From positions 40,467,063 through 40,531,062 of the forward strand of contig OZ017795.1 in NCBI GenBank assembly GCA_963969395.1: DNA of 64,000 nucleotides, given 5' to 3'. This document shows positions 47,141 through 59,713 of this stretch, in pieces; positions within the stretch are counted from its first letter, which is position 1, and each line of letters begins with the position of its first letter. The DNA is from Pseudoscleropodium purum (taxonomy: Eukaryota; Streptophyta; Bryopsida; Hypnales; Brachytheciaceae). The position numbers and the translations under genes are program-made. A model generated the notes under the pieces. The model searched no databases. It had not been told where the DNA came from and saw only the letters and a list, made by a program, of their open reading frames with translations.

Positions 47141-48700
47141 GGCTTGTTTTGAAGAATGATGCCATAAATCTAGTTGCATATTTTGTTATTTATGGTTATA
47201 TAGAAGGAAATGGAGTTTTCTATATGGCTTTGGAGAATAATGAAGGAAAGATAGTAGATGTTACAAATGATATTGATTATTGAAATGTGAATTGCCAACT
47301 AGGTGCAAGCAAATGTTGCATTTAACAAAAAATTGAAAAATGATAAAGATCTCAAAGTTTTCTTTAAGAAGATATTTATGTTGTGGGATAGCAACTACCG
47401 TCTACAAGCATCATTGCCTATTATCAATCCTAATTATGTAAATGACTTCATGTGGCATTATATTATTGAAAGTATTGATTGGGAGGTCAAGAAGTACATT
47501 GCAACTATATTGGCAGCATTACATAATGTCAATTGGTACTTTTTTATATTTCATTATCATTTTTTATTTCTTTTCATTTCTTAATCTCTCAAGCTTGTTT
47601 CATTTGAACCATTACAATTATCTTTATTTACGTTGTTTTGTTTGATGTTCACTTCACATATTTTTAATACAATAAATCTTGTTTTGCCATGAAAAACCAA
47701 AATTTTCATATTTCCATAAATCTCATTCATAAACTTCATTGCATTCAAAGTGTTGCTAGGCAACCATTCTCATATTTTGAAAAATTTATCTCCAAAGAGG
47801 ATCTTACTATAGCTAAAGCCAAGCAAAAGTCCAATTAAAGAATTTAGTTCACTTTGAACTTTATTGCTCTAAATGGATTCATATTTTAAGATTCATTTCT
47901 AAAGTTTTATTTTCTATTTCATATTCTTTTCAATTTTTAGTTTTGTTTTCTATTTCATATTCTTTTCAGTTTTTAGTTTTATTTTCTATTTCATATTTTC
48001 TTTTGTTATTGTTGTTAATTTAAATTGATATTATGTTGCTCTATTATTTATTAAAATATTTGTTATCATGTGCAATTTTGTTTATTCTTATACGTCATTT
48101 ACTTCATACAACAAGAATTGAAGAACACTTCTATTACAACTTAAGAAATTTTCTAAAAAGTATCACAATCCATCAAATTAGACTCCAAGTGCAATTGATA
48201 AATGAGTCTCCAAAGTTGTTGATAAGGGAAAGGTAGTTTTTCATTCATAATCAAAGAAGTAGCTCTTTATTGCATATCCTAAATATATCACAATTTTCTT
48301 GGAGCAAATGAAGTGTCACTATAAAACTCATGATGAAAGTTTAGAGATGACTGAAGAGAAGCTTTGAATATTGACAACTTCAACAATAAATACTTCTTTA
48401 AAAATCAAGTGGCTAGAAATGTGAACAAGTTTTTTACTTTTTGTGAAGCTTTCAAATTTCCTAAAGCAAAAATTAATGATATTGACTTTTCTAAGTGGCT
48501 TCATAAGACTAAATGATTAGTAAGCTCCAGTGAATCTACCAATACTTGTCTATTTTTATTACTTAAATAATAATATTTTTTGAACCTTTTTATTCAATTG
48601 TTACATTATTTTAATTTAAATGTTGTATATGGTAGTTGTCTATTGAGACAAAAAAGCCTTTTGATGTTGTGGTTGATTTAGTATCTATTAACTATCTCTA
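47141..48700 (+). pseudogene. Fragments of an unrecognised, degraded multi-exon gene
   Basis: Three protein-like blocks on the plus strand. (1) 47141-47280 reads VRLVLKNDAINLVAYFVIYG and GNGVFYMALENNEGKIVDV before a stop. (2) 47303-47536 reads NVAFNKKLKNDKDLKVFFKK, then LWDSNYRLQASLPIINPNY and WEVKKYIATILAALHNVNW. (3) 48365-48515 reads NIDNFNNKYFFKNQVARNVN and FPKAKINDIDFSKWLHKTK before a stop. Their residue mix is more balanced than the AT-rich noise around them. No family is recognised. It could be a decayed host gene or part of a transposon. Confidence 0.4.
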
Positions 48701-51700
48701 GATGGTATGGATCCTTTGCCCACTATTTTTGATTATGTGCATATTGTTGTGAGATACTACATTCTTTCGTAAATTATGAGCCTTAATCACACTCTATCCC
48801 TAAACTTTATAAAATTTCAAAAAGTGGAGTTTAACTTGAAATTAAATCAAACTACTACTATTGAAATTAATTATGTATATATACTATTTTTTTTTAATTA
48901 TTATTATTTGTAGAAAAAATAAAAATAAAAAAAAGACAATTCAAAAAAGAAGGAGATTGATTTTAAAAAAATGATTGTTTAGGTCATTTAAGATTAGTAA
49001 ATTTATTTGATATATAACATGTGACTATTATATTTATTTTAAATATTCAATGTCTAAGATATATTTTTTTAAATTTTCAAATATAATAATAAAAATAAAA
49101 TAAAATAGGTGGACCATTTTCATCCTTTAAATTTATATAAAGATCTATAAAGACTACATTTATCACTTAATCATTTAAAAGCATTATTTATGATTTAGTG
49201 TTTATAATGTCTAGAGCCTTTGCTTATCACCATATTATATTTAGCCTTTATGACCTATACTTGTTGGTCCTTCTATTTTAGACTTCATAAATGTCATTTC
49301 TATGATGTTATTATGATGTATCCCAATTTTATATTTAAAAACTTTGTAGTGAACCATTACATCTATTTTTATCATGTACTTGCTTATAAATTCTATCTAT
49401 TTTGACTATATCTCAATTTTTGGAAATACATTTGTTCAATTTTTTGGTACAAAATTGCATAGTAGCATATTCATTTGATGTTCATTCAAACTGAAAATCC
49501 TTATTTCTAATTCCATGGTCGTAGGTTCTTGATGGATATACAAACTCTAAATGAAACAAAAGAATGTAGGCTCACAGGCTCATAGGCTCACACTCACAAG
49601 CTCACATACTAGCATCCCTATAATTATGAGACATTAGATAGTGAAGATAGTTTAAATTCAACATCTTCTAACTGTAATATATATTTGCACAATAATGATT
49701 TATTTTGAGTGCATACTTTGTTGTATTTTTTTCATCATACATAACATAGCTTTGCCAATTTTATAATCACAAGCCTAATTTAACATATTTTTTAAAGTTC
49801 TTGAAATGTAAAGATTTAAAATTCCTAAACGGTAGTCATAGATCTTACATCCAAACAACACAAGAAATACCTAAATAAACGGAGGCTCACAAACTCTCAA
49901 GATCTAGGATTCATGCTCCAAGGCTCAAAAAATAACACCCCAATCATTGGCCACGTCATTTGGGGATTAATGACCTTGATATTATTCTCTTGCTTTGTTG
50001 TATGAATGTCTCACAAATGGACTTTGAGTTCAAGTATAGCAAGTTTTGACACAACAAATTTAGTCATTCTACATGAATAATTACACTTTCAAAAAAACCC
50101 TAATTACATCCAAGCCTAAAACTATTTGGCTCACAAAATTCATTGATTTACACCCATACATTTGCACCATCATAAAATTAATTGTCTCATAGTGTCAATC
50201 TAAACCCACTCAAAAGAGTGAAGGAGATCTTATCAAATACTTAATAACCCCGGAGACCTAAATAAATTAATTAAAAAAATGCAACACACTAATAGAAATA
50301 TGGCCTTATGGAATACATGATATAGTTCTTAATCCCCTGTCAATTGTAATCTAGTATATTCAAAAATAAAAAATATAGGGGGTAATATAAAAGCATTATA
50401 TTAATTCATTAATTAATTAAATGGATGGTGATACCTCACTACCTATTCAAAATACAAGATATGAAACTCTAGTCTATTCCATCATGAATATTCTAGAATG
50501 ATTAGCATATTTGTGCTCAAGTACATGATCATAATATGCAAAAAGACTAAACCAATGCAATTAATTCTTCTTCCAATTGTTTGACATTTTGAAACAAAAT
50601 TGGATTTACTCTTATACAATTATAGCTTCCAAATTTTTAGGTTTGCAACCCAAGAATAATTATAGATGAAAGATGCAAATTGAATCTAATAAAATCAAAT
50701 ATACTCTCAGATATATTATAATCCAAGACTATAACACAATAAAAAGAATGTGAGTTCCTAGCAACAATAACTAACAAGATCCAATTATTCACTTGTCATC
50801 AATGAAAATGCAACTTGAAGAGTTGAAGGATCAAGCTTTAGGTGGTAAGCAACCAAAGATATGAAGGTAGTTGTAAGAAACACTTCACTATTTTGGACAA
50901 AAAACACAGTTTTGGGCTATAGGACTAGTAGTACCATACAATACCACCATTAATATCTGTCAACATGTTGACAAATTTAAAATGTTGATTTAGGGCACTT
51001 ATAGATCTACACCATCAATTCAATTTTATGCAATATTATCGACTATTGCAAGGTACTACAAAAGCCACTGGGAGTAGAAAATAGCATAAAAGGGATCAAT
51101 GAACATTTTCATTTTTTGTAATTAAAAAAATTCTAAATTTTTTCATAAAATAAGCAATTTTGTTAAACAAAATTGCGCTTACATTGCACTAAAGAATTCT
51201 AGTAGAATTTTTTTTTTCTTTGTAGCCTTTGTGCAAAAGGTGGTCACTTTGATCCTATTTGTGCTATCGAGTAATGACATGATGTATAATGATGAAAATA
51301 CTATCATCCATAATCAAACTTAATTTTCATATTAATTTCTAGGAAGAGTACTGAGAACTTTCTAAATAGACTCTACATTTTCTAAGATGTGGAAGGTGAC
51401 AAATAATCACTATGTTATTTATGTTAACCAGTGTCAATTAAATCAAATCTAGAAGAGCTTATTTCATTTTAAAATTAATGAGATCCTAAGCAAGATGGCC
51501 TACATTACTTGGAGACTACTTTAGACTTTATATATCATAATTTTTTGTCATTCTTCTCCATAGGCTTTTGTAATTTATGAAGGTCTTTAAAGATGACTCT
51601 ATAATCAAAACTAGTGATCTTTCTCTACAATGTCTCCAAAGGATAAAACATGGGAAAAAGAAGTCTCAATATATGTTGGGTAATTTCTTCCATCCTTAAT

Positions 51701-52159
51701 AAAATACACTAGCCTATTACCACACGTCAATTTGCAATCATGGTACTTTGGAGAAAATTCTATGAGAGGTATTTATTTGTCTACAATGAAAATTCAAAAC
51801 CATTTATAGGTAGAGAATCCATGAGCATCCAAAATACAACCTAAAACCACTCCAAAATAAACCTTAAATTAACTCTTTAGAATTCTAATTCTACCCCCAA
51901 TGACATCCTAAAATCAAACCCTATATAGTACCTCTTTAAAGCATGAGGATTTTAATCAAAATTGTTGATCTAATATTGACATTTATGGATTGCATAAGTA
52001 CCATTAGTCAAGCCTATTGCCATTTAGTAAGAGTTGTGTGAAGGCGTCTTATTAATCTCCCATCTCCACCTTTCACCAAACATTCACTTTTCATACTCAC
52101 TTTGATAGTATTGAAATTGAAGAGAGGTGAAATTTGGGTGATTTCATTGGAGAAAGAAT
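48701..52159. other. AT-rich intergenic DNA, no gene seen
   Basis: Low-complexity DNA. A cluster of short GGCTCACA/AAGCTCACA repeats lies at about 49568-49605. ORF 49220-49405 is Phe/Tyr/Leu-rich noise. Nothing else is recognised. Confidence 0.45.
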
Positions 52160-52680
52160 TTTGTCATGAATGGTATTAGGCCAATTTACAATATTACAAG
52201 CTACCCTAAAAACAACCTCAATGAAAATCATATGATATTGCTCAATTATGCTCTAAAATCTCCAAATTCTAAAACCCTAAGACTCGAAATTTTCCTCAAA
52301 TCTATGGGATACCAATTTGATGAAGACAACTTGCTATTCACAAACCAATTTTTTCACATGTTGTGGCAAATTTGAAAATGGAGAAACAAAATTGATCATT
52401 ACTCAAAGAAAGGATGAAAGGATTCAATATTTCCTAAGTAATCAGAAGCTCCAGCTTAATTAAGTTGCTATGAACAGCTTGGAATTGAAGAACACAAAAG
52501 CTACATTACATCACAAGAAATTGCAAGAAGCAACATTGTCCTCATGTTCTTAGCATTCAAACAAAATTTGCATATGAGATTGTTGAGTGGTTGAATTGTA
52601 TTTGCAATAGAGCAAAACAAGTGGGGAAAAATACCATTGAAAGTGTAGTAGGTATAGACATCCAAAATCATCACTTTTCT
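52160..52680 (+). repeat. Dispersed repeat D, copy 2
   Basis: Counterpart of 36140-36450 with the same landmark order from about 52280. It extends further downstream to a CATCCAAAATCATCAC block. The ORF at 52166-52375 overlaps it but is not conserved in frame in the other copy. Confidence 0.5.
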
Positions 52681-53119
52681 TTGTTGATCTTCGTTTTTTC
52701 CATCATTAGATTGGTCTGATTTTTATATACTCTTGTTGGCAAAAAAAAGAGCACTCCAACACATAAAAAAATGTGGCATTTGGTTGTCGAATGCAAAAGT
52801 TGCAAAGTGTCAAAGTTTTGAGCAGTAGTTGCAATAGATATAGAGGTTGTGTACATTTGTAGAACCCCTGAAGGAGTAAAATGCTCAAATTAGACTTCAT
52901 AGTTTTTTGCAGTTCTTTGTAGGTAATAAGAGAACATTTTTAGATTTTGAGTAATAGTTTATTAATGATTCTGACCTATTGTTCACTTGCAATGTTCTTC
53001 AACAATTCTGGAGATTCAAATTATTTTGGGTTCCATTGTAATTGTACTTTTCACAAAATGACCAAACAAATTGGTCATTTTCAAACTAGAAAATTCATCC
53101 TTGGTTCTTCAAGGGTTAA
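52681..53119. other. AT-rich spacer before the next TTAA-flanked element
   Basis: No gene is seen. It ends at the TTAA (53116-53119) that borders the element. Confidence 0.4.
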
Positions 53120-54034
53120 CCCCTAAAGGACCAACATGCATTTTTTGGCTACATAGCAATTTTGGGTAGGTACGTGTGGCTAAAGATTTCTATATTCTTA
53201 GCCCAAATTTTAATACAAGGAATATCTTTCACATGCACTAAATTTCATGACATTTGGAAATATGAGTCAAAAGTTATGGCCTCATATATTGCTTTTTTTT
53301 TTGTAAATGGACAATCCGGATAGATTAAAAAATTACTTTTTTCAAAAACAAAAATTTGAAATTGGTTTTCTAAAATCATATGTATGTAGAAAGCTTGAAT
53401 CATTCTATTTTGATTAATGAATAAAAAGTTATGAGTATTTTTTCATTGCGTGCAATTATGGATTCTCAACTCTAAAATAAATTCTAAAATAAACTTTGAA
53501 GTTCTTTATCTTACTCGATTTTCAATATTTTTGGAAACAAATTAAATCATAGGATGTAGATTGTTTCTTACAACATTGCAAACATTGGGATTGGTATTTT
53601 TCAATTCCATAATTAAATTCTGAACAATTTTGTATTTTGAATCATTCTCTACTACTGTCTATTTACTATTTTTTTCCTATATATTGCACAATTCTAAATG
53701 ATCTAAAAGTTTTCAAATATGTGCCAAAATTTATCTAGGAAAAAGAATCCAAAGAAGTACCACCATTTTGGACATTTTTTTTTTATAGAAAAATGAGCAT
53801 GTGAAGTGCAATTGCCTTATTTTGCATGGCCAAAAAAATAATTTCATTGAATTTAAATGCAGGTATCTTGCAATCTATGTGGTGGAAATTTGTGAAATTT
53901 TTATAACATATCAGCATACTACAAGATCCTATGGTTACATGTGTCAAAAAATAATTTCAAAAATTTGGTACTCTTACTAAAAATGGCAATTTTTGAGCAT
54001 TTTCGGTGAAAACATATTTTTGAAACTATAGGGC
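53120..54034 (-). mobile_element. TTAA-flanked AT-rich element, copy 4 (915 bp, reversed)
   Basis: TTAA at 53116-53119 and at 54035-54038. Ends CCCCTAAAGGACC and CTATAGGGC. Reverse complement of the 12550-13496 copy in block order: TGGGATTGGTATTTTTCAA near 53590, CAAGATCCTATGGTTACATG near 53922 and AAAAATGGCAATTTTTGAGC near 53980. It is close in length to copies 1 and 2, which supports these borders. Confidence 0.7.
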
Positions 54035-54448
54035 TTAATCATGATGTACTCATTGTCTAAGATCTCAAAGTAGCACTTTTGGTTCTGTGACAATTTAGAG
54101 TGACTCTACCATGTAAAACCCCTCTATTAGCTATTAAGTGACTTTGTCAATGTAAGGCAACTAGATTGACTTGTGCCAAATACCAACCCATATTAGTTAA
54201 AGGTGCTCTCATATATAGTAGAGAAACTATTTATGGAGATAAAAGTTTTTGCGTGTATAAGATAAAAATTGTTCATTGATACATTGCTCTCCCATAGATT
54301 GGAATAAACGATCATGTAGTTGAAAGTTTTCCTACTCATAGAATAAAATTACTCTTGTAGTTAAAAATTCTCTTGCATATGGGTTATAAAAAACTCTAGA
54401 GTTTAAAATTTTCTTCACATAGGCAAAATGTACCCACTATTGTTAATC

Positions 54449-54625
54449 TCTAAAGGACCAAGGCACATTTTGGACAAAAATTGAGTGAAAAACTACCACT
54501 TTTCAAGGTTATGAGAATTTTTTTTTTCAAAATTCAACCATATGATTTGTACTAGACTACTATGGGAGTGTAGAAAATTCCAGAAACTTTGACTGCATAG
54601 TTTAAAAGACTATAATGTTTATAGT
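54449..54625 (+). repeat. Truncated TTAA-family element (left end only)
   Basis: GTTAATCTCTAAAGGACC followed by AAAAACTACCACTTTTCAAG and a CATATGATTTGTACTAGACT block, in the family's left-end order. Homology is lost after about 54625. Confidence 0.45.
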
Positions 54626-55640
54626 TAGAAGAATTTAATAGTCATGTAAATAGGCTACAAAGGGTGAACAACAAAGGGTGATTGGCTCACTAGTGATTAG
54701 TAGAATGAAAAAAGAAGAACACCAGAGCTATGACATGATGGATGCATCAACAATATGTTGCATAACCAACCTAACTCTAAAAATCGCTTCCATAAGCACC
54801 AATTGACAAATTGTTTGTATTTAATTAGCACTCTCTCATATCACCGATCCATCATGGAAGCCTACCTTCGTTAGGGCTTTCACTGTTAAGGTAAGTGACC
54901 CATTTTCCATCACACACACATTTCCAGCATATAGGCTATTGTATTTCTAATTAGTTATGGTTTATATTACAGCTTATCTGGAGCACGACCAGTAGAAGCT
55001 ACCGAAATGCCCAATAAGTATACATTGAAAGCATAGAATGATCACAACATGTACATTAAGAGTTGCAATTATCACTCGCATCAATTTTGTAACCAATCTA
55101 TAGTCGGAAATAGAATGACCTATATAACAAGAATAAGTTTCACAGAATCTTCACGAAAAAAATTCATGATCATTTTATTTTTGAGAATGTGCACGTCGTT
55201 GGAGTGTGCATACCAAGTGCTAGTACGTGATATGTTAAGGTGTGTACCCTCAAATTAAAGCGACCCTGTCTAAAACCGCCACCGTCACTTTGTGAACATC
55301 TATGTACCTCTGTTATTGAAGAAACAATTTTAGAAACTCTACGTAAAAAACACTTTGATCCTTCGTGCAACTTTTTGCATGGGGTATCCAAATGTCACGT
55401 TTCTTTGGTGCGTTGGAAATTTGGAACCTCAGACTTTCATTTGCCTACAAAAAAAATATGAAAATTTGATCGATCTGATGATCGTAATTGTTCACAGCAC
55501 CAAAAAGTGGTGCTTTGAGAGAGTCTACGTTAACTATTCAACTATTGGAGTGTGTAACCGAGGTTTGCCATTCATGGGTACAAATTATGCATGTCAGGAA
55601 CAGGGGTCCAAGAGAGCCATGCATAGAAAGTTTGCAAACT
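54626..55640. other. Intergenic DNA, moderately AT-rich
   Basis: Overlapping short ORFs (55049-55642, 60-95 codons, both strands) show no family motif. The composition is somewhat more balanced than the surroundings from about 54880 to 56740, so a decayed gene or repeat is possible. Confidence 0.35.
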
Positions 55641-56045
55641 GAATTGCTTGGTTTCATCAAAAAGTTCTTAAAGTAGACTGATAAATTTTCAAACTTTACA
55701 CTGAAACTTCGACAATTGCAGACTGAGTGACTGAGTGGCCAGCATTATTTTCCAGTTGTCGATGAGTTTTGAAGTTATTGTTTGAAAATTTTCTAGCCTA
55801 CTAGAAACCAAGGGTGTGATATAAGTTAACATACTGCCATGTGTGAGGCAAATTACCGTTCATTCCTTTACAAATTGGCCACGTCTGCAACATTGATCCA
55901 AGTGACAGAACCTAGAAAAAGTTTGCTAATTAAAGTGAAGTGGTTTGAATTTCATCAAAAAAGTTTAGAAAGTGAACTGATGGATTCTCATCTTTACAGT
56001 AAAATGTCGGCAATGTGAGTCGAATCTGGGCTTGAGTGTCAAAGG
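55640..56045 (+). repeat. Direct repeat pair, about 100 bp each
   Basis: 55645-55740 and 55945-56045 share TTTCATCAAAAA, AGTTC/TTTA, ACTGAT, TTTACA(C/G)T and a (C/G)GACAAT-like word in the same order. They lie directly upstream of the 87-bp array. No coding frame is shared. Confidence 0.5.
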
Positions 56046-56123
56046 AGATGGGTTCAACTTTGTTGAAATTTAAGAGCGCCTAGCATTGCTTCGATCAATT
56101 CGGAGAGCGCGCTCGAGAAGTGA

Positions 56124-56745
56124 ACCCGAATCCCACGTCGACGCTTTGAAGTTCGTGACAGGCTTGTTAAGATTGTAGCAACTCTTGCAAAGTTGTTTTG
56201 CTGGCTCTAAACCCGAATCCCACGTCGACGCTTTGAAGTTCGTGGCAGGCTTGTTAAGATTGTAGCAACTCTTGCAAAGTTGTTTTACTGGCTCTAAACC
56301 CGAATCCCACGTCGACGCTTTGAAGTTCGTGGCAGGCTTGTTAAGATTGTAGCAACTCTTGCAAAGTTGTTTTACTGGCTCTAAACCCGAATCCCACGTC
56401 GACGCTTTGAAGTTCTTGCCGGCAGGATTGTTTAGATTATAGCAGCCCTTGCAAAGTTATATTGCTGGCCATGAACCCCGAATCCCACGTCGACGCTTTG
56501 AAGTTCGTGGCAGGCTTGTTAAGATTGCAGCAACTCTTGCAAAGTTGTTTTGCTGGCCATGAACCCCGAATCCCATGTCGACGCTTTGAAGTTCGTGGCA
56601 GGCTTGTTAAGATTGTAGCAACTCTTGCAAAGTTGTTTTACTGGCTCTAAACCCGAATCCCACGTCGACCCTTTGAAGTTCTTGCAGGCAGGATTGTTAA
56701 GTTAGATTGTAGCTACCCTTGCAAAGTTGTATTGCTCGCTCTGAA
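56124..56745 (+). repeat. Minisatellite: about 7 units of 87-91 bp
   Basis: Unit starts at about 56124, 56211, 56298, 56385, 56476, 56564 and 56651. Each contains CCCGAATCCCA(C/T)GTCGAC, GAAGTTC(G/T)T and GCAAAGTTGT. Five of the six complete spacings are 87-88 bp; one is 91. Although 87 is a multiple of three, the main frame has TAG in most units (TTAAGATTGTAG), so it is not coding as a whole; one unit with GCAG instead of GTAG gives the 62-codon ORF 56462-56650. Higher GC than the surroundings. Confidence 0.92.
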
Positions 56746-57729
56746 GTTGCCCTCCCCATGTATACAAAATATTGAATTTAGGTTGCCTTAACAATTAGGT
56801 TGCCTTACCCCAAGAAAGTTACTCTACAAGCCATCAAAGTCAACAGACATTTCTACATATGTACACATGGAGGTTTGTGAGTCCCAATTAAGGTAGTAGG
56901 TTCATAAACCAACCATCTAAGGGCTGGAACTGATTTTGGGGGAGGTGTAACTTCTTGAAATATTTTTCAGTAAATTTTCCTTGATACACAAGTGAAATTG
57001 GCATTTAACCCAAGTCGTTTCATATTTTTTGGAGCTTTGTAAAATTAGTTATGAAATTTTGAAGTGGATATGGCATAGGCCTTTAAAAGTGTCCACTTCC
57101 TAGAATGTACATTGTTTGTACATTACTGAAGGCTACAAAAAGAAACATGTACATGCAATGTACATTTGTGGAGGTGGGCACTTTTAAAGCCTGAGTGCTT
57201 TTTGAACTTCCTATCTTACAATGATAACTAATTCAAAAGTAGTACATTCTTGTGAAGTAATAGTAAATATTTATGTAGTGTCGAATGTCAAGAAATTAAG
57301 GAAGGGCAACCTAATTTCACTATTTTATAGTTGTTTTCAAAAGTTTCTATTGTTAGGTGTATGAACTTTGAAAATGAACATTCTATATTCAATTCAAGTA
57401 GTACTTAAGGGGATAATTAGTGATTATATATATTGGAAAATAAATTCTTTAGAAAGCTTTGTATGTGGTATTAGAAAGTCTTCTTCTAGAAAGCCACACT
57501 CTAGGGGGTCCTCAATGGGACCAATATACTAGTCTTCTAAATAAACTTCTAACTTTTTACCAATAAAAAATTTGAACTTGAAATTTTTATCATTGGAAAG
57601 CACATTCAATATTATTCTACATAGGTACAAGAAAAATCAAATCTAAACATTTGATAATGAAAATAAATCACTTTGAAAGCAAGAAAAGAGAGAAAAATAA
57701 TAGAAGCCTTTAGCAAATCATTTGTAACT
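56746..57729. other. AT-rich intergenic DNA
   Basis: No gene. An inverted pair (GTGTCCACTTCC at 57089 and GAGGTGGGCACTTTTAAAG at 57171) spans about 110 bp and may be a small hairpin element. TCTAGAAAGCC near 57486 resembles 34255 in the LTR-like segment. Confidence 0.35.
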
Positions 57730-58480
57730 CCTACCTAAGTCCCATTGTGTTTGATTTTCTATTTATGGTTGTATCTTTTTTCTAAAATTGAAATTGCATC
57801 ATTTTTCAATACAAAACAAAAAAAATTGCCATGATTGTCACTTCAAGGAGAAAAATGAAAGTTCAAGCAAGTTCCTAAAATGTCAATTTTTGGTGATTTT
57901 TTTTTTTTTTAATTTAAAAGGAAAAGTCATTAGCTTCTTAAAAAATATAATTTTCATCTCAATCAATACCCAAGAGTAAAACTTATGCCATCTAATTAAG
58001 TATAGATTTCAAATTGTTGGGCAATAAAAGAAATCTACAAAGATTTTTGAAATGAAAATATTTAAAAAATTTATCTTTCATAGATTATATTTTAGTCTAC
58101 ATAGAAAGATTTGGTTTGATGCATTTGCCTAGATAAGTGGTGTGAAAATTATGGAGCATTTAAAATACAAGAAATGAGAATCTCATTGAAAAAATAATAT
58201 ATTAAATTTCTTTTAGAGCTTAGATTTCACATTTTTCCAAAATCAGAACTTAACAAGGTTAACTATGATTGTTAAAAAAAAAACTCACTATTGGTATTAG
58301 TGTATTTAAATTCCATCTTAGAGCTATTAACAATTTAGTTTTTTTCCTTTAGTTTCTTTATCTACTTCTAGTTGACAATTTTTTAAAGAATGAAAATCAA
58401 GTTACTTTAATTTGAACTTTTTTTTAATATTTTCACCTTGATTCAAGGTATTTTTGAATGATCTTCTAGTAAAAAATTTT
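57730..58480 (-). repeat. TTAA-family element, copy 5 (partial, reversed)
   Basis: The reverse complement matches 7400-7970: a TTGATTTTCATTCTTTAAA block, AACTAAATTGTTAATAGCTC, a TGGGTATTGATTGAGATGAA block and CAATGGGACTTAGG at the end. The left half of the family is missing and no flanking TTAA is clear. Confidence 0.55.
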
Positions 58481-59071
58481 CAAATTCAAATTATATTCTA
58501 GTAAAAAGTTAAATGTACATTTAGAAGGTTAGGATGCTACTTGTATTGAAGATGTTATAAGCGAAGATAGTATTCCTTCAATAATTGTCTCTATATAATA
58601 TAATTATAGTTAGTAGTACCATATATATAATATATTTATATATTACACTCTATATACTTTATCATAGAAGTTAAGAACTCTTTTTATATTAAAATATTTC
58701 ATTGTTATATAAGAAAGTGAGTTTACAAAAGCTAAAATATAGTCAAATAATTTTCATAAAAGATATCATAGACTAATATCTTCACCACAAAATTTTGGAG
58801 TGAAAAAAATCTATTTCTATTAGGTGTAGACTTTTTTGGTCCATGGTTTCTTTGACAAATTGATGTACATCTATAATGTGTACAAAAATAAATTAAAAAA
58901 AAATGGCTCAATTTACAAGCTATAGATTCCTTACAATAGTCCATATTAATTTGGACTATGTAAAAATTCCATCAAAAATTTCTAAATGTTTTGTTGTAAT
59001 TTGTAAACTTTTAAAATGTATTTGTATCAAGGTTTTATAAATTTTGGTAAATATCAATAAATTGAATGTTT
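58481..59071. other. AT-rich intergenic DNA
   Basis: TA-rich low-complexity tract near 58615-58660. Nothing gene-like is seen. Confidence 0.4.
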
Positions 59072-59709
59072 TAACCCCTAAAAGTCCAAGCAATTTGGAC
59101 AATATACAAATGTCTTATAAAATTGAATTTCTATGGAATATAACTTTTTTGAAGTTTAAAATTATAAAAAATACTATAATGTGAAGTAGAAAAAGTAAAA
59201 AAACATCCATATGGTCAAAATTATAAAGTAGTTACTGAAGTGCATAGGGGGGTAAAGGTATTACTTGACTCTAGTAGTTATTGCCACTTTTCAATGCATT
59301 GTGACACTTTGTATCACAGTACACTAAGATTTCAAAATTTAGGATTTTAAAATTTTGAAATTTTTATTTCCAACCACCCCTCCTGCTTCTTATAATATTC
59401 AAAAACCAATTTGTTTGACAATCAATATGAGACAATTCATCCCATATCTATATTTGGTATTGTATCCATATTCCATATTTAGTATATATTTGTATGTAAT
59501 ATTGTATCTATATTTGATATCCATATTCAATATTCAATACATATTTATATGCGATATTATATCCATATTGAGTATTTTCATATTTGGATGACTCAAATTA
59601 AATCTCAAAAGATCAAAGGCTTGTGATTTTTTTGAGAAATCAACAACAATTTTGAGGGTAAGAATTTTTAAATATATCAACAACCTGCAAATTTTTTAAG
59701 AAGGGGGGG
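59072..59709. mobile_element. Possible short TTAA-bounded element
   Basis: TTAA then CCCCTAAAAGTCC at the left (from about 59072) and GGGGGGG then TTAA at the right (about 59704-59713). Ends match the family rule, but internal homology to the other copies is not convincing. Confidence 0.25.
59440..59595 (+). repeat. Degenerate tandem repeat rich in ATATT
   Basis: Repeated TATCCATATT / GTATCTATATTTG / TATTCAATA words with a spacing of about 45-60 bp. It gives a Tyr/Ile/Leu-rich 78-codon ORF that I regard as spurious. Confidence 0.5.
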
Positions 59710-59713
59710 TTAA

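Noticed and set aside
56462..56650. 62-codon repeat protein in the minisatellite
   Set aside because: Most units carry an in-frame TAG; only one unit has lost it.
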